Origin: Paracoccus lutimaris
Lineage (GTDB): Bacteria; Pseudomonadota; Alphaproteobacteria; Rhodobacterales; Rhodobacteraceae
Direction of reading: 5' to 3'
Assembly (NCBI RefSeq): GCF_003337565.1
Contig: NZ_QPJL01000002.1
Location: 124,001-188,000 of the forward strand
Length of the DNA: 64,000 nt
The position numbers and the translations under genes were made by a program. The notes below the pieces were generated by a model. It was not told the origin of the DNA, ran no database searches, and worked only from the letters and a program-made list of their open reading frames with translations. Below, piece after piece: positions 53,152 to 62,045 of this stretch. Each line of letters opens with the position of its first letter. Position 1 is the first letter of the stretch.

Positions 53152-54330
53152 ATGACATCCCCCACCCGCCCGGTGCTGCACCGCATCCTTCAGGCGCTGG
53201 GTCCGGCCATCGGTCCTGGCTCGGGCCATGAGGCGCTGCGGGCGGGGCTTGGCGCGCTGGTCGGGCTGGGCGTGGCGGGGCTGTTCCTGCTGTCGCCCTC
53301 GGCCGACCAGAGGCTGGGGCTTTACCTGATCGCGCCCTTCGGGGCGACCTCGGTGCTGGTTTTCGCGGTGCCGAACAGCCCCTTGGCGCAACCGTGGTCG
53401 GCGGTGGTAGGCAATTGCGCCGCGGCATTCGTCGGGGTGCTGGCCTGCATGCTGGTTCCCGATGCGGCGCTGCGCATCGCGCTGGCCGTGGGCCTGTCGG
53501 TGGCGCTGATGATCCCGCTGCGCGCCGTGCATCCGCCGGCGGGCGCGGTCGCCATGACCGCCGCCATGAACCCCGAGGCGACCCTGCAACTGGGTTTCGG
53601 CTTCGTGCTGGCGCCGGTTCTGGCGGGGACGCTGATCCTTGTCGCCATCGCCATGATCTATGCCCGCGCGACCGGGCGCCATTATCCGTTCCGCCAGTTC
53701 GACGACCCCGGCCCCCATGGCACCGCCGATCCCGCCCCGATCGAGCGGCTGGGCCTCACGCGCGACGAACTCAGCGACATCCTGCAACGTTACCGCCAAA
53801 GCCTGAACCTTGGGGTCGAGGATCTGGCCCGGCTGATCGGTGCCGCCGAATTGCAGGCCGCCAGCCATCGCACCGGCCCGCTGACCGCCAGCGACATCAT
53901 GTCGCGCGATCTGGTCACCGTCACCCCCGACACGCGGCTGCGCGAGGTGGCGCGGATCTTTCGCCAGCAAGATTTCACCTCGTTGCCGGTGGTCGAGGCG
54001 GGCGACATCTTTCGCGGCGTGATCTTTCAGATCCACCTGATCCGCCGCGCACAAGAGGATGCCTTTCGCCATGACCACCGCCTGATCGCCGCCATGGCCC
54101 GGCTGTTCGAGGCGCGCGCGGACCAGCCCACGCGGGCCGATGAGATCATGCAGACCGACCCGCCCACCGCCGCGCCGGGCACGCCGCTGGGGGCGCTTCT
54201 GCCCATGCTCGCCTCCGGGCATTGCGACGCGGTGCCGGTGCTGGACGGGCCGCGCATCATCGGCATCGTGACCCAGACCGACCTGATCGCGGCCTTTGCC
54301 CGCGAAAGCCTGCGCGCATCACCGGCCTGA
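53152..54330 (+). CDS. HPP-family membrane protein with two CBS domains
   Basis: A 392-residue protein. Residues 30-180 are an HPP domain with four to five membrane segments and the defining motif RAVHPPAGAVAMTAAMNPE. Residues 245-385 hold a pair of CBS domains (SDIMSRDLVTVTPDTRLREV and DEIMQTDPPTAAPGTPLGAL), which often bind adenine nucleotides. HPP proteins include a chloroplast nitrite transporter, so anion transport gated by nucleotide is plausible, but not shown here. GGAG lies eight bases before the ATG. It has no clear operon partner. Confidence 0.88.
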   Translation: MTSPTRPVLHRILQALGPAIGPGSGHEALRAGLGALVGLGVAGLFLLSPSADQRLGLYLIAPFGATSVLVFAVPNSPLAQPWSAVVGNCAAAFVGVLACMLVPDAALRIALAVGLSVALMIPLRAVHPPAGAVAMTAAMNPEATLQLGFGFVLAPVLAGTLILVAIAMIYARATGRHYPFRQFDDPGPHGTADPAPIERLGLTRDELSDILQRYRQSLNLGVEDLARLIGAAELQAASHRTGPLTASDIMSRDLVTVTPDTRLREVARIFRQQDFTSLPVVEAGDIFRGVIFQIHLIRRAQEDAFRHDHRLIAAMARLFEARADQPTRADEIMQTDPPTAAPGTPLGALLPMLASGHCDAVPVLDGPRIIGIVTQTDLIAAFARESLRASPA

Positions 54331-54417
54331 CCATTTCGCCAGTTCTGCGGTGCAGCGCATTGACAGGACGCGCCCCGGCAAGGTTAGCCTGCACCAGCCC
54401 CTGATGAGGAACCCCGC

Positions 54418-55380
54418 ATGATCCGCCCGACCCTAGGCGCCGTGGTGATCGGCCGCAACGAAGGCGACCGGCTGAAGGCCTGCCTGCGCTCGTTGGTGCC
54501 GCTTTGCGCGCGGGTGGTCTATGTCGACAGCGGCTCGGGCGATGACAGCGTGGCTTTTGCCCGCGGCCTTGGCGTCACCGTGGTCGAGCTGGACACGAGC
54601 ACGCCATTCACCGCCGCCCGCGCCCGCAATGCGGGCTTTGAGGCGCTGCTGGCCGGGGGCGAGCTGGATCTGGTGCAGTTCGTCGATGGCGATTGCAAGG
54701 TGGAACCGGGCTGGCTTGAGGCCGGCGTCACCGCCTTGGCCGAGCGGCCCGATCTGGGGCTGGTGACCGGCTGGCGCTCGGAAATCCACCCGCTGGCCTC
54801 GGTCTATAACCAGATGTGTCAGGTGGAATGGCGCCGCCCCGCCGGGCCGATCAGCGCCTGCGGTGGCGACATGATGGTGCGGGTCGCGGGCTTTCGGAAG
54901 GCCGGCGGCTTTGACCCGACGGTGATCGCCGCCGAGGATGACGAATTCTGCCTGCGGCTGGCGCGGGCCGGCTGGAAGCTCGAGCGCCTGCCGGTCGAGA
55001 TGACGCTTCATGACGCCGCCATGACCCGCTTTGGCCAGTGGTGGCGGCGCGCGATGCGGGCCGGCCATGGCTTTGCGCAGGTCGGGCGCATGCATCCGCC
55101 GCATTTCAAGCGCGAAAGGCTGCGGGTCTGGGCCTATGGGCTGGTGCTGCCGCTGATGTTCCTGCTGGGGCTTTTCACCTCGGGCTGGATTTCGCTGGCG
55201 GTGCTGGGGCTTTACGCGCTGTCCTTCTGGAAGACGTGGCGCGGGCTTTCTGGCCGGCCGATGGCCGTGAAACAGGCCGCTTTGCTGACCTTGGCCAAGA
55301 TTCCTAACCTTTTAGGAATGTTGACTTACTATCGGCGTCGCCGCACAGGCGATGACATGCGTATTATCGAGTATAAATAG
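54418..55380 (+). CDS. Family 2 glycosyltransferase with C-terminal membrane segments
   Basis: A 320-residue GT2 enzyme. The nucleotide-sugar fold shows GAVVIGRNEGDRLKACLRSL at the N-terminus, VVYVDSGSGDDSV and the metal-binding VDGDCK; the acceptor-side acidic motif is AAEDDEFCLRL. Two hydrophobic segments near residues 235-280 (WAYGLVLPLMFLLGLFTSGW) anchor it in the membrane. It adds a sugar to a lipid-linked or surface glycan. It is nine bases upstream of the oxidoreductase-epimerase fusion, with which it forms a sugar-modifying operon. Its 3' end is unusually AT-rich. Confidence 0.9.
   Translation: MIRPTLGAVVIGRNEGDRLKACLRSLVPLCARVVYVDSGSGDDSVAFARGLGVTVVELDTSTPFTAARARNAGFEALLAGGELDLVQFVDGDCKVEPGWLEAGVTALAERPDLGLVTGWRSEIHPLASVYNQMCQVEWRRPAGPISACGGDMMVRVAGFRKAGGFDPTVIAAEDDEFCLRLARAGWKLERLPVEMTLHDAAMTRFGQWWRRAMRAGHGFAQVGRMHPPHFKRERLRVWAYGLVLPLMFLLGLFTSGWISLAVLGLYALSFWKTWRGLSGRPMAVKQAALLTLAKIPNLLGMLTYYRRRRTGDDMRIIEYK
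55300..55319. promoter_or_regulatory. Perfect 8-bp palindromic hairpin near the 3' end of the glycosyltransferase gene
   Basis: ATTCCTAA-CCTT-TTAGGAAT lies inside the coding region, followed at once by TTGACT and an AT-rich stretch up to the next gene. It could be an operator or promoter region for the downstream fusion gene. Confidence 0.35.
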
Positions 55381-55389
55381 GATTTTGTC

Positions 55390-57474
55390 ATGACTTCGGA
55401 CCTTCGGGTGGCCATTCTGGGCGCCGGCTATATCGCCAGCTGGCATGCCGATGCGATCCGCGCCACGCCGGGCGCGCAACTGGTGGCGGTCTGCGACCCC
55501 GCCCGCGATGCCGCCGAGGCGCTGGCCGCCAGCTACGGCATTCAGGCCTTTGCCGATCTGGACCAGATGATCGCCGCGCAGGTCTGCGACGTCATCCACA
55601 TCCTGACGCCGCCGAACCTGCACCGCGATCTGGCCGTCAAATGCCTGAATGCCGGGCTGCATGTGATGGTGGAAAAGCCGGTGGCGCTGAGCGTGGCCGA
55701 GGTCGAGGACATGGCCGTCGCCGCCGAGGCCGCCGGCCGGCAACTGGGTGCCTGCCACAATTTCCTTGGCCTGCCCTCATATGAAAAACTGCGCCGGCTG
55801 CGCGACGCGGGCGATCTGGGCGTCATCTCAAGCGCGCAGATCAACTGGTCGCTGCCTCTGGTGCCGCTGCGCTCGGGGCCCTACGGGCTGTGGCTGATGC
55901 GCCAGACCCAGAACCTGCTCTTGGAGCTGGGCCCGCATCCCTTTTCGCTGGCCACCGACCTTTTCGGCCCGCTTGAGATCGAGCATGTCAGCCTTGGCCA
56001 ATGGATCACGCTCCCCGGCGGCGAGCAGCGCCCGCAAAGCTGGCGCATCATCGCCCGCGCCGGCAATGTCGATGTGACCATCGCCCTGTCGCTGGTCGAG
56101 ACCTTTGACGACCGCTCGGTCAGCCTGCGCGGCTCATCGGCGATGGCGCGGCTGGATTACGCCGCCGACACGCTGGTGGTGACGCGCGACAATACCGCCG
56201 ATCTGGTGATGAACCCGCTGATCAAGGAGCTGGGGAAATCCGGCGCGCATCTGCGCGAGGGCTTGCGCAATGCCGTCCGGCAGGCGGCCTCGCTGAACCA
56301 GAAAAGCCCCTATGGGCTGAGTTTTCGCAACACCGTGGCGGCGTTCTATCAGGGCATCCACAGCGGCACGCCCGATCCGCGCTTTGCCCCCAACGCGGCG
56401 CGGACGGTCATGGCCGGCATCACCGATGCGCTGGACCGCCTGCCCCGCCTGCCCGGCATTCCCGCCCGGCCCAGCGGCACACCGCAGCCGCGCGTCATGG
56501 TCATTGGCGGCACCGGCTTTATCGGGCGCAACCTGACCCGGCGGCTGGTGGAACAGGGCCATGACGTGCGGGTGCTGTCGCGCGGGCGCGGCGGCCCCTT
56601 CCCAGATCTGGCCGATCATGTCGAGACCGTCGGCGTCAGCCTGCGCGACGAGGACGGGCTGGCCGAGGTCATGACCGGCATGGATTGCGTCTATAATCTG
56701 GCGAAATCCACCGACAAAAGCTGGGAGGCGGCGCTGGAAAACGACGTCGCCACCACCGAGCGCATCGGCCGCGCCGCCTTGCGCGCCGGCGTCGGCCGGC
56801 TGGTCCATACCGGCACCATCGCCTCATATGACATGTCGGCCGCCCATGAGACCATCACCGAGGCCACCGAATTCGGCCAGATGGAGGCGCGCAATATCTA
56901 TGCCCGCTCAAAGGCCGAGGGCGAGCGGCGGCTGATCGCGCTGTCAGCCCAGGGCCTGCCCTTGGTCATTGCCCGCCCCGGGATCGTTCTGGGCGATGGC
57001 GGGCCGTTGCAGCATTGGGGCATCGGGCGCTGGCACGGCGCGGGCGCGGTGCGGCTTTGGGGCAGCGGCCGCAATATCCTGCCCTTCGTTCTGGCCGATG
57101 ACGTGTCGGACGGGCTGATCCTCATGATGACCCGCCCCGAGGCCTTGGGCGAAAGCTTCAACCTGATCGGCGATGCGATGTTTTCGGGCCGCGATTATTT
57201 CGACGCCATCCGCGCACGGACCGGGGCGAGACTGCGGGTTTCGGGATCGAACCTGACGGCGCTCTGGGCGGTGGATGCGCTGAAACAGGGGCTGAAACGC
57301 CACGCATTGCGCAAGAAGGGCGCCAAGGCCGCCTCGCGGGCGGATTGGAAATCGCGCGGGCACCTGTCGGCTTTTGACAACCGCAAACCCAAGGAGTTGC
57401 TGGGCTGGGCGCCCGAGGCCGACCGCGACGGCTTCTGGCGCCGCGCCATCGACGAGGCGCATCTGTTCTGGTGA
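55390..57474 (+). CDS. Gfo/Idh/MocA oxidoreductase fused to an extended SDR sugar epimerase
   Basis: A 694-residue two-enzyme fusion. Residues 1-350 are a Gfo/Idh/MocA NAD(P)-dependent sugar dehydrogenase (VAILGAGYIASWHADAI, then HVMVEKPVALSVAEVEDMAV with the catalytic Lys of the EKP motif). Residues 370-690 are an epimerase/dehydratase-type SDR (RVMVIGGTGFIGRNLTRRLV, with YARSKAEGERR containing the catalytic Tyr-x3-Lys). So one polypeptide can oxidise and remodel a nucleotide sugar or similar substrate. It lies nine bases after the glycosyltransferase gene. AGGA lies about seven bases before the ATG. The substrate is unknown. Confidence 0.9.
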   Translation: MTSDLRVAILGAGYIASWHADAIRATPGAQLVAVCDPARDAAEALAASYGIQAFADLDQMIAAQVCDVIHILTPPNLHRDLAVKCLNAGLHVMVEKPVALSVAEVEDMAVAAEAAGRQLGACHNFLGLPSYEKLRRLRDAGDLGVISSAQINWSLPLVPLRSGPYGLWLMRQTQNLLLELGPHPFSLATDLFGPLEIEHVSLGQWITLPGGEQRPQSWRIIARAGNVDVTIALSLVETFDDRSVSLRGSSAMARLDYAADTLVVTRDNTADLVMNPLIKELGKSGAHLREGLRNAVRQAASLNQKSPYGLSFRNTVAAFYQGIHSGTPDPRFAPNAARTVMAGITDALDRLPRLPGIPARPSGTPQPRVMVIGGTGFIGRNLTRRLVEQGHDVRVLSRGRGGPFPDLADHVETVGVSLRDEDGLAEVMTGMDCVYNLAKSTDKSWEAALENDVATTERIGRAALRAGVGRLVHTGTIASYDMSAAHETITEATEFGQMEARNIYARSKAEGERRLIALSAQGLPLVIARPGIVLGDGGPLQHWGIGRWHGAGAVRLWGSGRNILPFVLADDVSDGLILMMTRPEALGESFNLIGDAMFSGRDYFDAIRARTGARLRVSGSNLTALWAVDALKQGLKRHALRKKGAKAASRADWKSRGHLSAFDNRKPKELLGWAPEADRDGFWRRAIDEAHLFW

Positions 57475-57478
57475 GGTG

Positions 57479-58507
57479 CTAGAGCCCCGTGGCCGGAACG
57501 CCGGTCTCGGGGATGCGCGTCACCACCTCCCAGACGATTTCCTGCATGCGCCGCGCCAGTTCCGGCGAGGGCGCGGTGGCGGGACTGCCATCGGCGCGTT
57601 TGAGTTCATGCGGCAGACCCACCGGGCTTTTGCCGTAAAGCACCGCGTAATGGGTCAGCGCCACCAGATAGATGCCCAGATCATTGGGATGGATCGGGTC
57701 CAGCTTGCCCTCGGGCGTGGTGGCGAACAGGTCCTTGCGGGATTTGAGCTCGGCACTGCCGCCCTGCCCCTCGGCCTCGGAGACCAGACGCGCCATGACC
57801 TGCCCGACCGGGATCAGCCAGACCGGCTTTTTCGCGGCGCGGGCGGCGGGCCATAGCAATTCCGGCTTCCACATGGTTTCCAGATCTTCGGGCAGGCGGG
57901 TCAGCCAGTCCGGCTGGTCGTCCAGCGCGTGCCAGCTTTCGTAAAGGAAAATCTGCGCCTCGGGATTGGCCGCCGCCGCCTCGGTCGCCCATTTCGCCGC
58001 GTAATCGCGGCTTTGGTGGTATTTGATCGCGTCCGACAGCCGCACCATTTCCGTCATCACGAAAGCGTCGTAATCGCCGCTGGCCAGCGCCTGATGGGCA
58101 TCGCGATATTTCGGCGTGGCGTTTTCCTGATCGAAACCGGCGATCTCGACCTCGGGTTCGAAATGCGCGCGCAGGGTCGTGCCCCAGCCCAGTTGCAGCG
58201 CGTAGTCATGCCCCTGCCCGGCCAGTTGCATCAGCATGGCGGGCATCTCGCGCCCGACAAGGCTGTGGCCCAGATGAAAGACCCGCAAGGGCTGCGGCGG
58301 CGGGGCGCGGCGCTGGCTGTAATAATCCTGCACGTCCTCGCCGGTTTCGCGGGCGGGCTGCGCCAGCGAAACCATCGCCAGCGCCCCGGCGATCAGCGCC
58401 CCAAGCCCCATACCCGCGCGGCGCAGCCCCCCGGTCTTGCGGGCGCGCCACAGCAGAACCAGCAGGATCAGCGCGGCAAGGGCGAAAACCGGGGCAAGCG
58501 TGGACAT
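57479..58507 (-). CDS. Membrane-anchored SGNH/GDSL-like hydrolase or acyl-transfer protein
   Basis: A 342-residue protein with two N-terminal hydrophobic segments (about residues 5-20 and 32-50) and a periplasmic SGNH-like domain. The nucleophile block is VFHLGHSLVGREMP, in which GHSL replaces GDSL, and the last block is KLDPIHPNDLGIYLVALTHY with Asp-x-x-His. A Gly/Asn pair is less clear (FVMTEMVRLSDAI). These enzymes add or remove acyl groups on glycans, so it fits beside the glycosyltransferase and epimerase genes, although it is on the other strand and convergent with five bases between stops. Activity is unproven. Confidence 0.75.
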   Translation of the reverse strand: MSTLAPVFALAALILLVLLWRARKTGGLRRAGMGLGALIAGALAMVSLAQPARETGEDVQDYYSQRRAPPPQPLRVFHLGHSLVGREMPAMLMQLAGQGHDYALQLGWGTTLRAHFEPEVEIAGFDQENATPKYRDAHQALASGDYDAFVMTEMVRLSDAIKYHQSRDYAAKWATEAAAANPEAQIFLYESWHALDDQPDWLTRLPEDLETMWKPELLWPAARAAKKPVWLIPVGQVMARLVSEAEGQGGSAELKSRKDLFATTPEGKLDPIHPNDLGIYLVALTHYAVLYGKSPVGLPHELKRADGSPATAPSPELARRMQEIVWEVVTRIPETGVPATGL

Positions 58508-58565
58508 GAAGCCTCCTGAAACAGACCATCCCTGTTTAACCCGAAATGGGGCGGGGCGTGAAATG

Positions 58566-58598
58566 CAAACGGCCGCCGGTCACGGGGACAGGCGGCCG
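58566..58598 (-). terminator. Hairpin downstream of the DUF475 gene
   Basis: CGGCCGCC (58570-58577) and GGCGGCCG (58591-58598) form an eight-base stem. On the minus strand it follows the DUF475 stop by 21 bases and is succeeded by TTTGCATTT, so it is a weak to moderate terminator. Confidence 0.55.
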
Positions 58599-58619
58599 CA
58601 AAGGGTCAGTTCGGGGTGA

Positions 58620-59720
58620 TCACGCCTCGGATTCGGCGCCACCGTTCTTGCGGTTCCAGCGGATCGAGGCCCAAAGCGAGATCCCGATCAGCGTCGCGCC
58701 GCCAAGACCCGTCACCACTTCCGGGATATGGACCAGCGGCTGCACGAACATGATCACCGACAGCGCGATGATGGCGTAAAAGGCGCCGTGCTCAAGGTAG
58801 CGATAGGCGGTCAGCGTGCCCTTTTCGACCAGCATGATGGTCATCGAGCGCACATACATCGCGCCGATGCCCAGACCGATGGCGATGACGAACAGGTTGT
58901 GGGTCAGCGCGAAAGCCCCGATCACACCGTCAAAGCTGAAGGACGCATCCAGCACCTCAAGGTAAAGGAAGGCGCCCAGACCGCCCTTGGCACCGGCTTG
59001 CAGCGCCTCTTGCGAGCTGTCCAGAAGCCCGCCCAGAACCTCGACCAGCAGGAAGGTCAAAAGACCCCAGATCGCCGAATGAAAGAAGATCTGCGATTCG
59101 GCCGGCTCAAGGAAGCGCGAGAAGATCAGCACCGTCACCAGCACCAGCGCGACCTCAATTCCGCGGATGGTGGCGTATTTCTGCATCCGGCCTTCCAGCC
59201 AGCGCACCCAGTGCACGTCCTTTTCATGGTCGAAAAAGAACGACAGGCCCACCATCATCAGGAAGGTGCCGCCAAAGGCCGCGATGGGCAGATGCGCGTC
59301 ATGCATGATGCGCGAATATTCGTCGGGCTGGGTCGCAGCCATCACCATCGCCTGCCAGGGGCCGATATTGGCCGCGACGACGACGATCAGCAGCGGGAAC
59401 ACGATCCGCATACCAAAGACCGCGATGATGATGCCCCAGGTCAGAAAGCGATGCTGCCATTCCGGCGTCATGTCTTTCAGCTTGTTGGCGTTGACGATGG
59501 CGTTGTCAAAGCTCAGCGAGATTTCCAGCACCGCCAGCACGGCGCAGATGAAGAAGACCGAGAGCATCCCGCCCACCGTCCCCGTCGACTGCCAGCCAAG
59601 CGCGGCGCCCATGGCCAGGCCGATGATGGTGACGATAAAGGCCCATTTGAAATAGTGCATCATCGAGTTCGATGCACCACCCGAAGCACCCCCCGCGAGG
59701 GGACCGTTTCCGTGAGTCAT
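58620..59720 (-). CDS. DUF475 family membrane protein (TerC superfamily)
   Basis: A 366-residue protein with about nine membrane segments. It has the paired acidic motifs of the TerC/DUF475 group, EISLSFDNAIVNANKLKDM and DASFSFDGVIGAFAL, in two related halves, plus a HEKDVHWVRW loop. Members have been linked to tellurite resistance and to metal ion export, mainly manganese in the TerC/Alx branch; the function of DUF475 is not settled. The start at 59720 is taken for GGATC upstream; a double ATG 57 bases downstream is possible. No ter operon is adjacent. A palindrome lies just upstream. Confidence 0.88.
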   Translation of the reverse strand: MTHGNGPLAGGASGGASNSMMHYFKWAFIVTIIGLAMGAALGWQSTGTVGGMLSVFFICAVLAVLEISLSFDNAIVNANKLKDMTPEWQHRFLTWGIIIAVFGMRIVFPLLIVVVAANIGPWQAMVMAATQPDEYSRIMHDAHLPIAAFGGTFLMMVGLSFFFDHEKDVHWVRWLEGRMQKYATIRGIEVALVLVTVLIFSRFLEPAESQIFFHSAIWGLLTFLLVEVLGGLLDSSQEALQAGAKGGLGAFLYLEVLDASFSFDGVIGAFALTHNLFVIAIGLGIGAMYVRSMTIMLVEKGTLTAYRYLEHGAFYAIIALSVIMFVQPLVHIPEVVTGLGGATLIGISLWASIRWNRKNGGAESEA

Positions 59721-59766
59721 GTGATAAAGATCCAGGCGGCTGGGTCAAAGATCAGTGCCGACATCA

Positions 59767-59786
59767 CGAACGTGCCGCCACGTTCG
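59767..59786. promoter_or_regulatory. Perfect inverted repeat CGAACGTG-CCGC-CACGTTCG upstream of the DUF475 gene
   Basis: Eight-base arms with a four-base spacer, 47 bases before the start codon. It may be an operator or a 5' leader hairpin. The 183-base gap holds nothing else recognised; I compared it by eye to a yybP-ykoY manganese riboswitch and found no match. Confidence 0.45.
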
Positions 59787-59881
59787 CCAGAGGGGCCCGG
59801 CCACCAAACTGCGTTCACAAAGTCGCGAACGGCGCTAAAATGCCCATAATCGCCCCGTTTTGCAAGTGGTCTGATGGGATC

Positions 59882-59900
59882 GGCGGCGAAAATTGCCGCC
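59882..59900 (-). terminator. Hairpin directly after the TctE-type kinase gene
   Basis: GGCGGC and GCCGCC flank a seven-base loop (GAAAATT). It lies three bases past the kinase stop on the minus strand, without a U run. A rho-independent terminator of low strength is possible. Confidence 0.4.
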
Positions 59901-59903
59901 CCG

Positions 59904-61298
59904 TCAGTTTACCGCCGGCAAAACGATCCGCGCCAGCAGGCCCCGGCCGCCCGCACCCTCGTTCAGAACCAGATGGCCGCCGAAAAGCGTGGCGATTTCC
60001 TCGACGACGGGCAGGCCAAGGCCCATGCCCGGCCCCTCGGTCTGGCCACGCGCGAATCGGCTGACAGCACTGGCACGGGCGCCGGGGGGGATGCCGGGGC
60101 CGTTATCCTCGACCTCCAGCAGGGCCTGCGCCCCCCTGATCCGCACCCGCACGGTGACCACCGCCGCCCGGCCGGCATGCAGCATGGCGTTGGAAATCAG
60201 GTTGCGCAGCGCCTCGCCCAGCAGCAGCGGCTCGGCGCGGACGGGAACAGTGCTGTCCGCGCCCTCAAAGCCCAGATCGATGCCCAGATCCAGCGCCTGC
60301 GGGATATGGTCGGCGGTCACGTCGCGCGCCAGCGCGGCAAGGTCGATGGGCGCGCGCGGCCCGCCACCGCCCGCCGCATCCACCTTGGCCAGCAGCAAAA
60401 GCTGCGCAAGGATGCGCTCGGCATGGGCGACGGCGGCGTCCCCCTTATGTGCGGCCTCCTGCGCCTCGGCCAGGGTGCCGGCGCGGACGGCCAGCGCAAG
60501 CTGGGTGCGCACCACCGCCAGCGGCGTGCGCAGCTGATGCCCGGCATTGCCGGTGAAGTTGCGCAGCCCGTCCAGCGCCGATTTCAGCCGCCGCATGAAG
60601 GAATTGACCGTGCCGACCAGCCCGCGCACCTCGCTGGGCACCGGAATCTCCAGCGGCGACAGATCATCGGGGCTGCGTTCGGCAATCGCGTCGCCCAGCC
60701 GGTATAGCGGGCGCAGCGACACGCTGACCGCGATCCAGACGATCAGCCCGGCCCCCGCGATCATCAGCGCCAGCCGCAGGGCCGAGCGCATCAGGATCGC
60801 GCGGGTCAGTTCGCGACGGGCATTGGTGGTCTCGGCCATGGTGACGACAAAGGGCACCTCGTCGATCCCGGTCGAGGCGCCGCGCGCAAGGCTGGCCACC
60901 CGCACCGGCACGCCCCGGAAGGTGCCATCGGCAAAGACCGGGTCGCCCCCCTGCTGCGCCAGGGCCATGGGCAGGTCGGCATAGCCGGTCACGACATGGC
61001 CGGGCGGGCCATCGACGCGGTAAAACACCCGGTCCTGCGCGGCGGAACTCAGCATTTCCAGCGCACCATAGGGGATGTCGATGGCGATCTGGCCCTGATC
61101 GTTCAGCGAGGCGCGCTCGGCGATGACGAGGGCCGAGCCGGCCAGCACCCGGTCGGCCAGCGCATTGGCGGTCCGCACCGCCTCGCGCCAGGTGTCGATC
61201 AGCGCCGCCGTCCCAAGCACCGCCGTCGCCACCAAAAGCCAGGCGAGCAGGCGGCGACGCAGGGAAAACGGGCGGCGGGAGAGCGGGCGCGGATTCAC
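59904..61298 (-). CDS. tctE: Sensor histidine kinase, TctE type
   Basis: A 464-residue membrane kinase. There are two membrane segments (about residues 15-35 and 172-192) around a periplasmic sensor domain of the TctE class. The HisKA domain holds GNAGHQLRTPLAVVRTQLAL (phosphorylated His) and the ATPase domain has LRNLISNAMLHAG and VEDNGPGIPPG, MGLGLPVVEEIATLFGG. It overlaps the tctD gene by four bases. The divergent gene is a solute-binding protein, and tctC begins just beyond, so the pair should control tricarboxylate uptake. Confidence 0.9.
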   Translation of the reverse strand: MNPRPLSRRPFSLRRRLLAWLLVATAVLGTAALIDTWREAVRTANALADRVLAGSALVIAERASLNDQGQIAIDIPYGALEMLSSAAQDRVFYRVDGPPGHVVTGYADLPMALAQQGGDPVFADGTFRGVPVRVASLARGASTGIDEVPFVVTMAETTNARRELTRAILMRSALRLALMIAGAGLIVWIAVSVSLRPLYRLGDAIAERSPDDLSPLEIPVPSEVRGLVGTVNSFMRRLKSALDGLRNFTGNAGHQLRTPLAVVRTQLALAVRAGTLAEAQEAAHKGDAAVAHAERILAQLLLLAKVDAAGGGGPRAPIDLAALARDVTADHIPQALDLGIDLGFEGADSTVPVRAEPLLLGEALRNLISNAMLHAGRAAVVTVRVRIRGAQALLEVEDNGPGIPPGARASAVSRFARGQTEGPGMGLGLPVVEEIATLFGGHLVLNEGAGGRGLLARIVLPAVN

Positions 61299-61966
61299 CG
61301 TTCAGCCCGGTCAAGGAAATAGCCGATGCCGCGCGCGGTCCTGACCGTCAGCCCGGCCGGGGCCAGCCGCTTGCGCAGCCGGCTGACATATTGCTCGATC
61401 GCGTTGGCGGACAGGTCATCCTCAAGCGAGGTCAGCGACTGCACGATCGATTCGCGCGCCACCACCTTGCCCGCGCGCATGATCAGCAGCTCGAGCAGCC
61501 CGCGTTCCCGTGCCGGCAGGTCCAGCGGCTGGCCGGCCAGCAGAAAGCTGCGCGCGGTCTGGTCCAGCACCAGATCGCCGAAACTGACGGTCGAATTTCG
61601 CAACCCCGCCTGACGGCGCAAGAGCGAGCGGATACGGGCCTCGAATTCGCCGATGTCAAAGGGCTTGATCAGATAGTCGTCAGCGCCAAGGTCAAGGCCG
61701 CGGACGCGTTCCTCGGGGGTGCCGCGCGCGGTCAGGATCATGACCGCCGCTGGGTTGCGGCGCATGCGCATGGCGCGCAGCACCTCAAGCCCGTCCATCT
61801 GCGGCAGGTTCAGGTCCAGAATCACCAGATCAAAGCTTTCCGCCAGCGCCAGCGCCTCGGCCGAGGCGCCGTCATGGACCACGTCCACCGCATAGCCCGA
61901 CTGCCGCAGCAGCGTAACCAGCCCCTCGGCCAGCGACAGGTTATCCTCGACCAGCAGAATGCGCAT
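61295..61966 (-). CDS. tctD: OmpR-family response regulator, TctD type
   Basis: A 223-residue response regulator. Receiver domain with phospho-acceptor Asp51 (LVILDLNLPQMDGLEVLRAM) and IKPFDIGEFEARIRSLLR; winged helix at about 125-220 (PARERGLLELLIMRAGKVVA, NAIEQYVSRLRKRLA, GIGYFLD). The ATG at 61966 follows AGGGGG by six bases; the frame is open further upstream but only as a shadow. The stop overlaps the start of the kinase gene (ATGA). The LLIMRAGKVVA block resembles TctD and related carboxylate regulators. Confidence 0.9.
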   Translation of the reverse strand: MRILLVEDNLSLAEGLVTLLRQSGYAVDVVHDGASAEALALAESFDLVILDLNLPQMDGLEVLRAMRMRRNPAAVMILTARGTPEERVRGLDLGADDYLIKPFDIGEFEARIRSLLRRQAGLRNSTVSFGDLVLDQTARSFLLAGQPLDLPARERGLLELLIMRAGKVVARESIVQSLTSLEDDLSANAIEQYVSRLRKRLAPAGLTVRTARGIGYFLDRAER

Positions 61967-62045
61967 CCCGTCCCCCCTGACATGACAGCCTAGCGGCAGG
62001 CTGCGGACTTGTGAACGGGGTCGGGCTTTGGCACTGTCACCCATC

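Noticed and set aside
53104..54222. 372-residue minus-strand frame opposite the HPP-CBS gene
   Set aside because: Complement of a gene with clear HPP and CBS motifs; no independent evidence.
59721..59903. Possible yybP-ykoY manganese riboswitch before the TerC-like gene
   Set aside because: The conserved loop sequences of that riboswitch were not found on reading the leader; only a simple inverted repeat is present.
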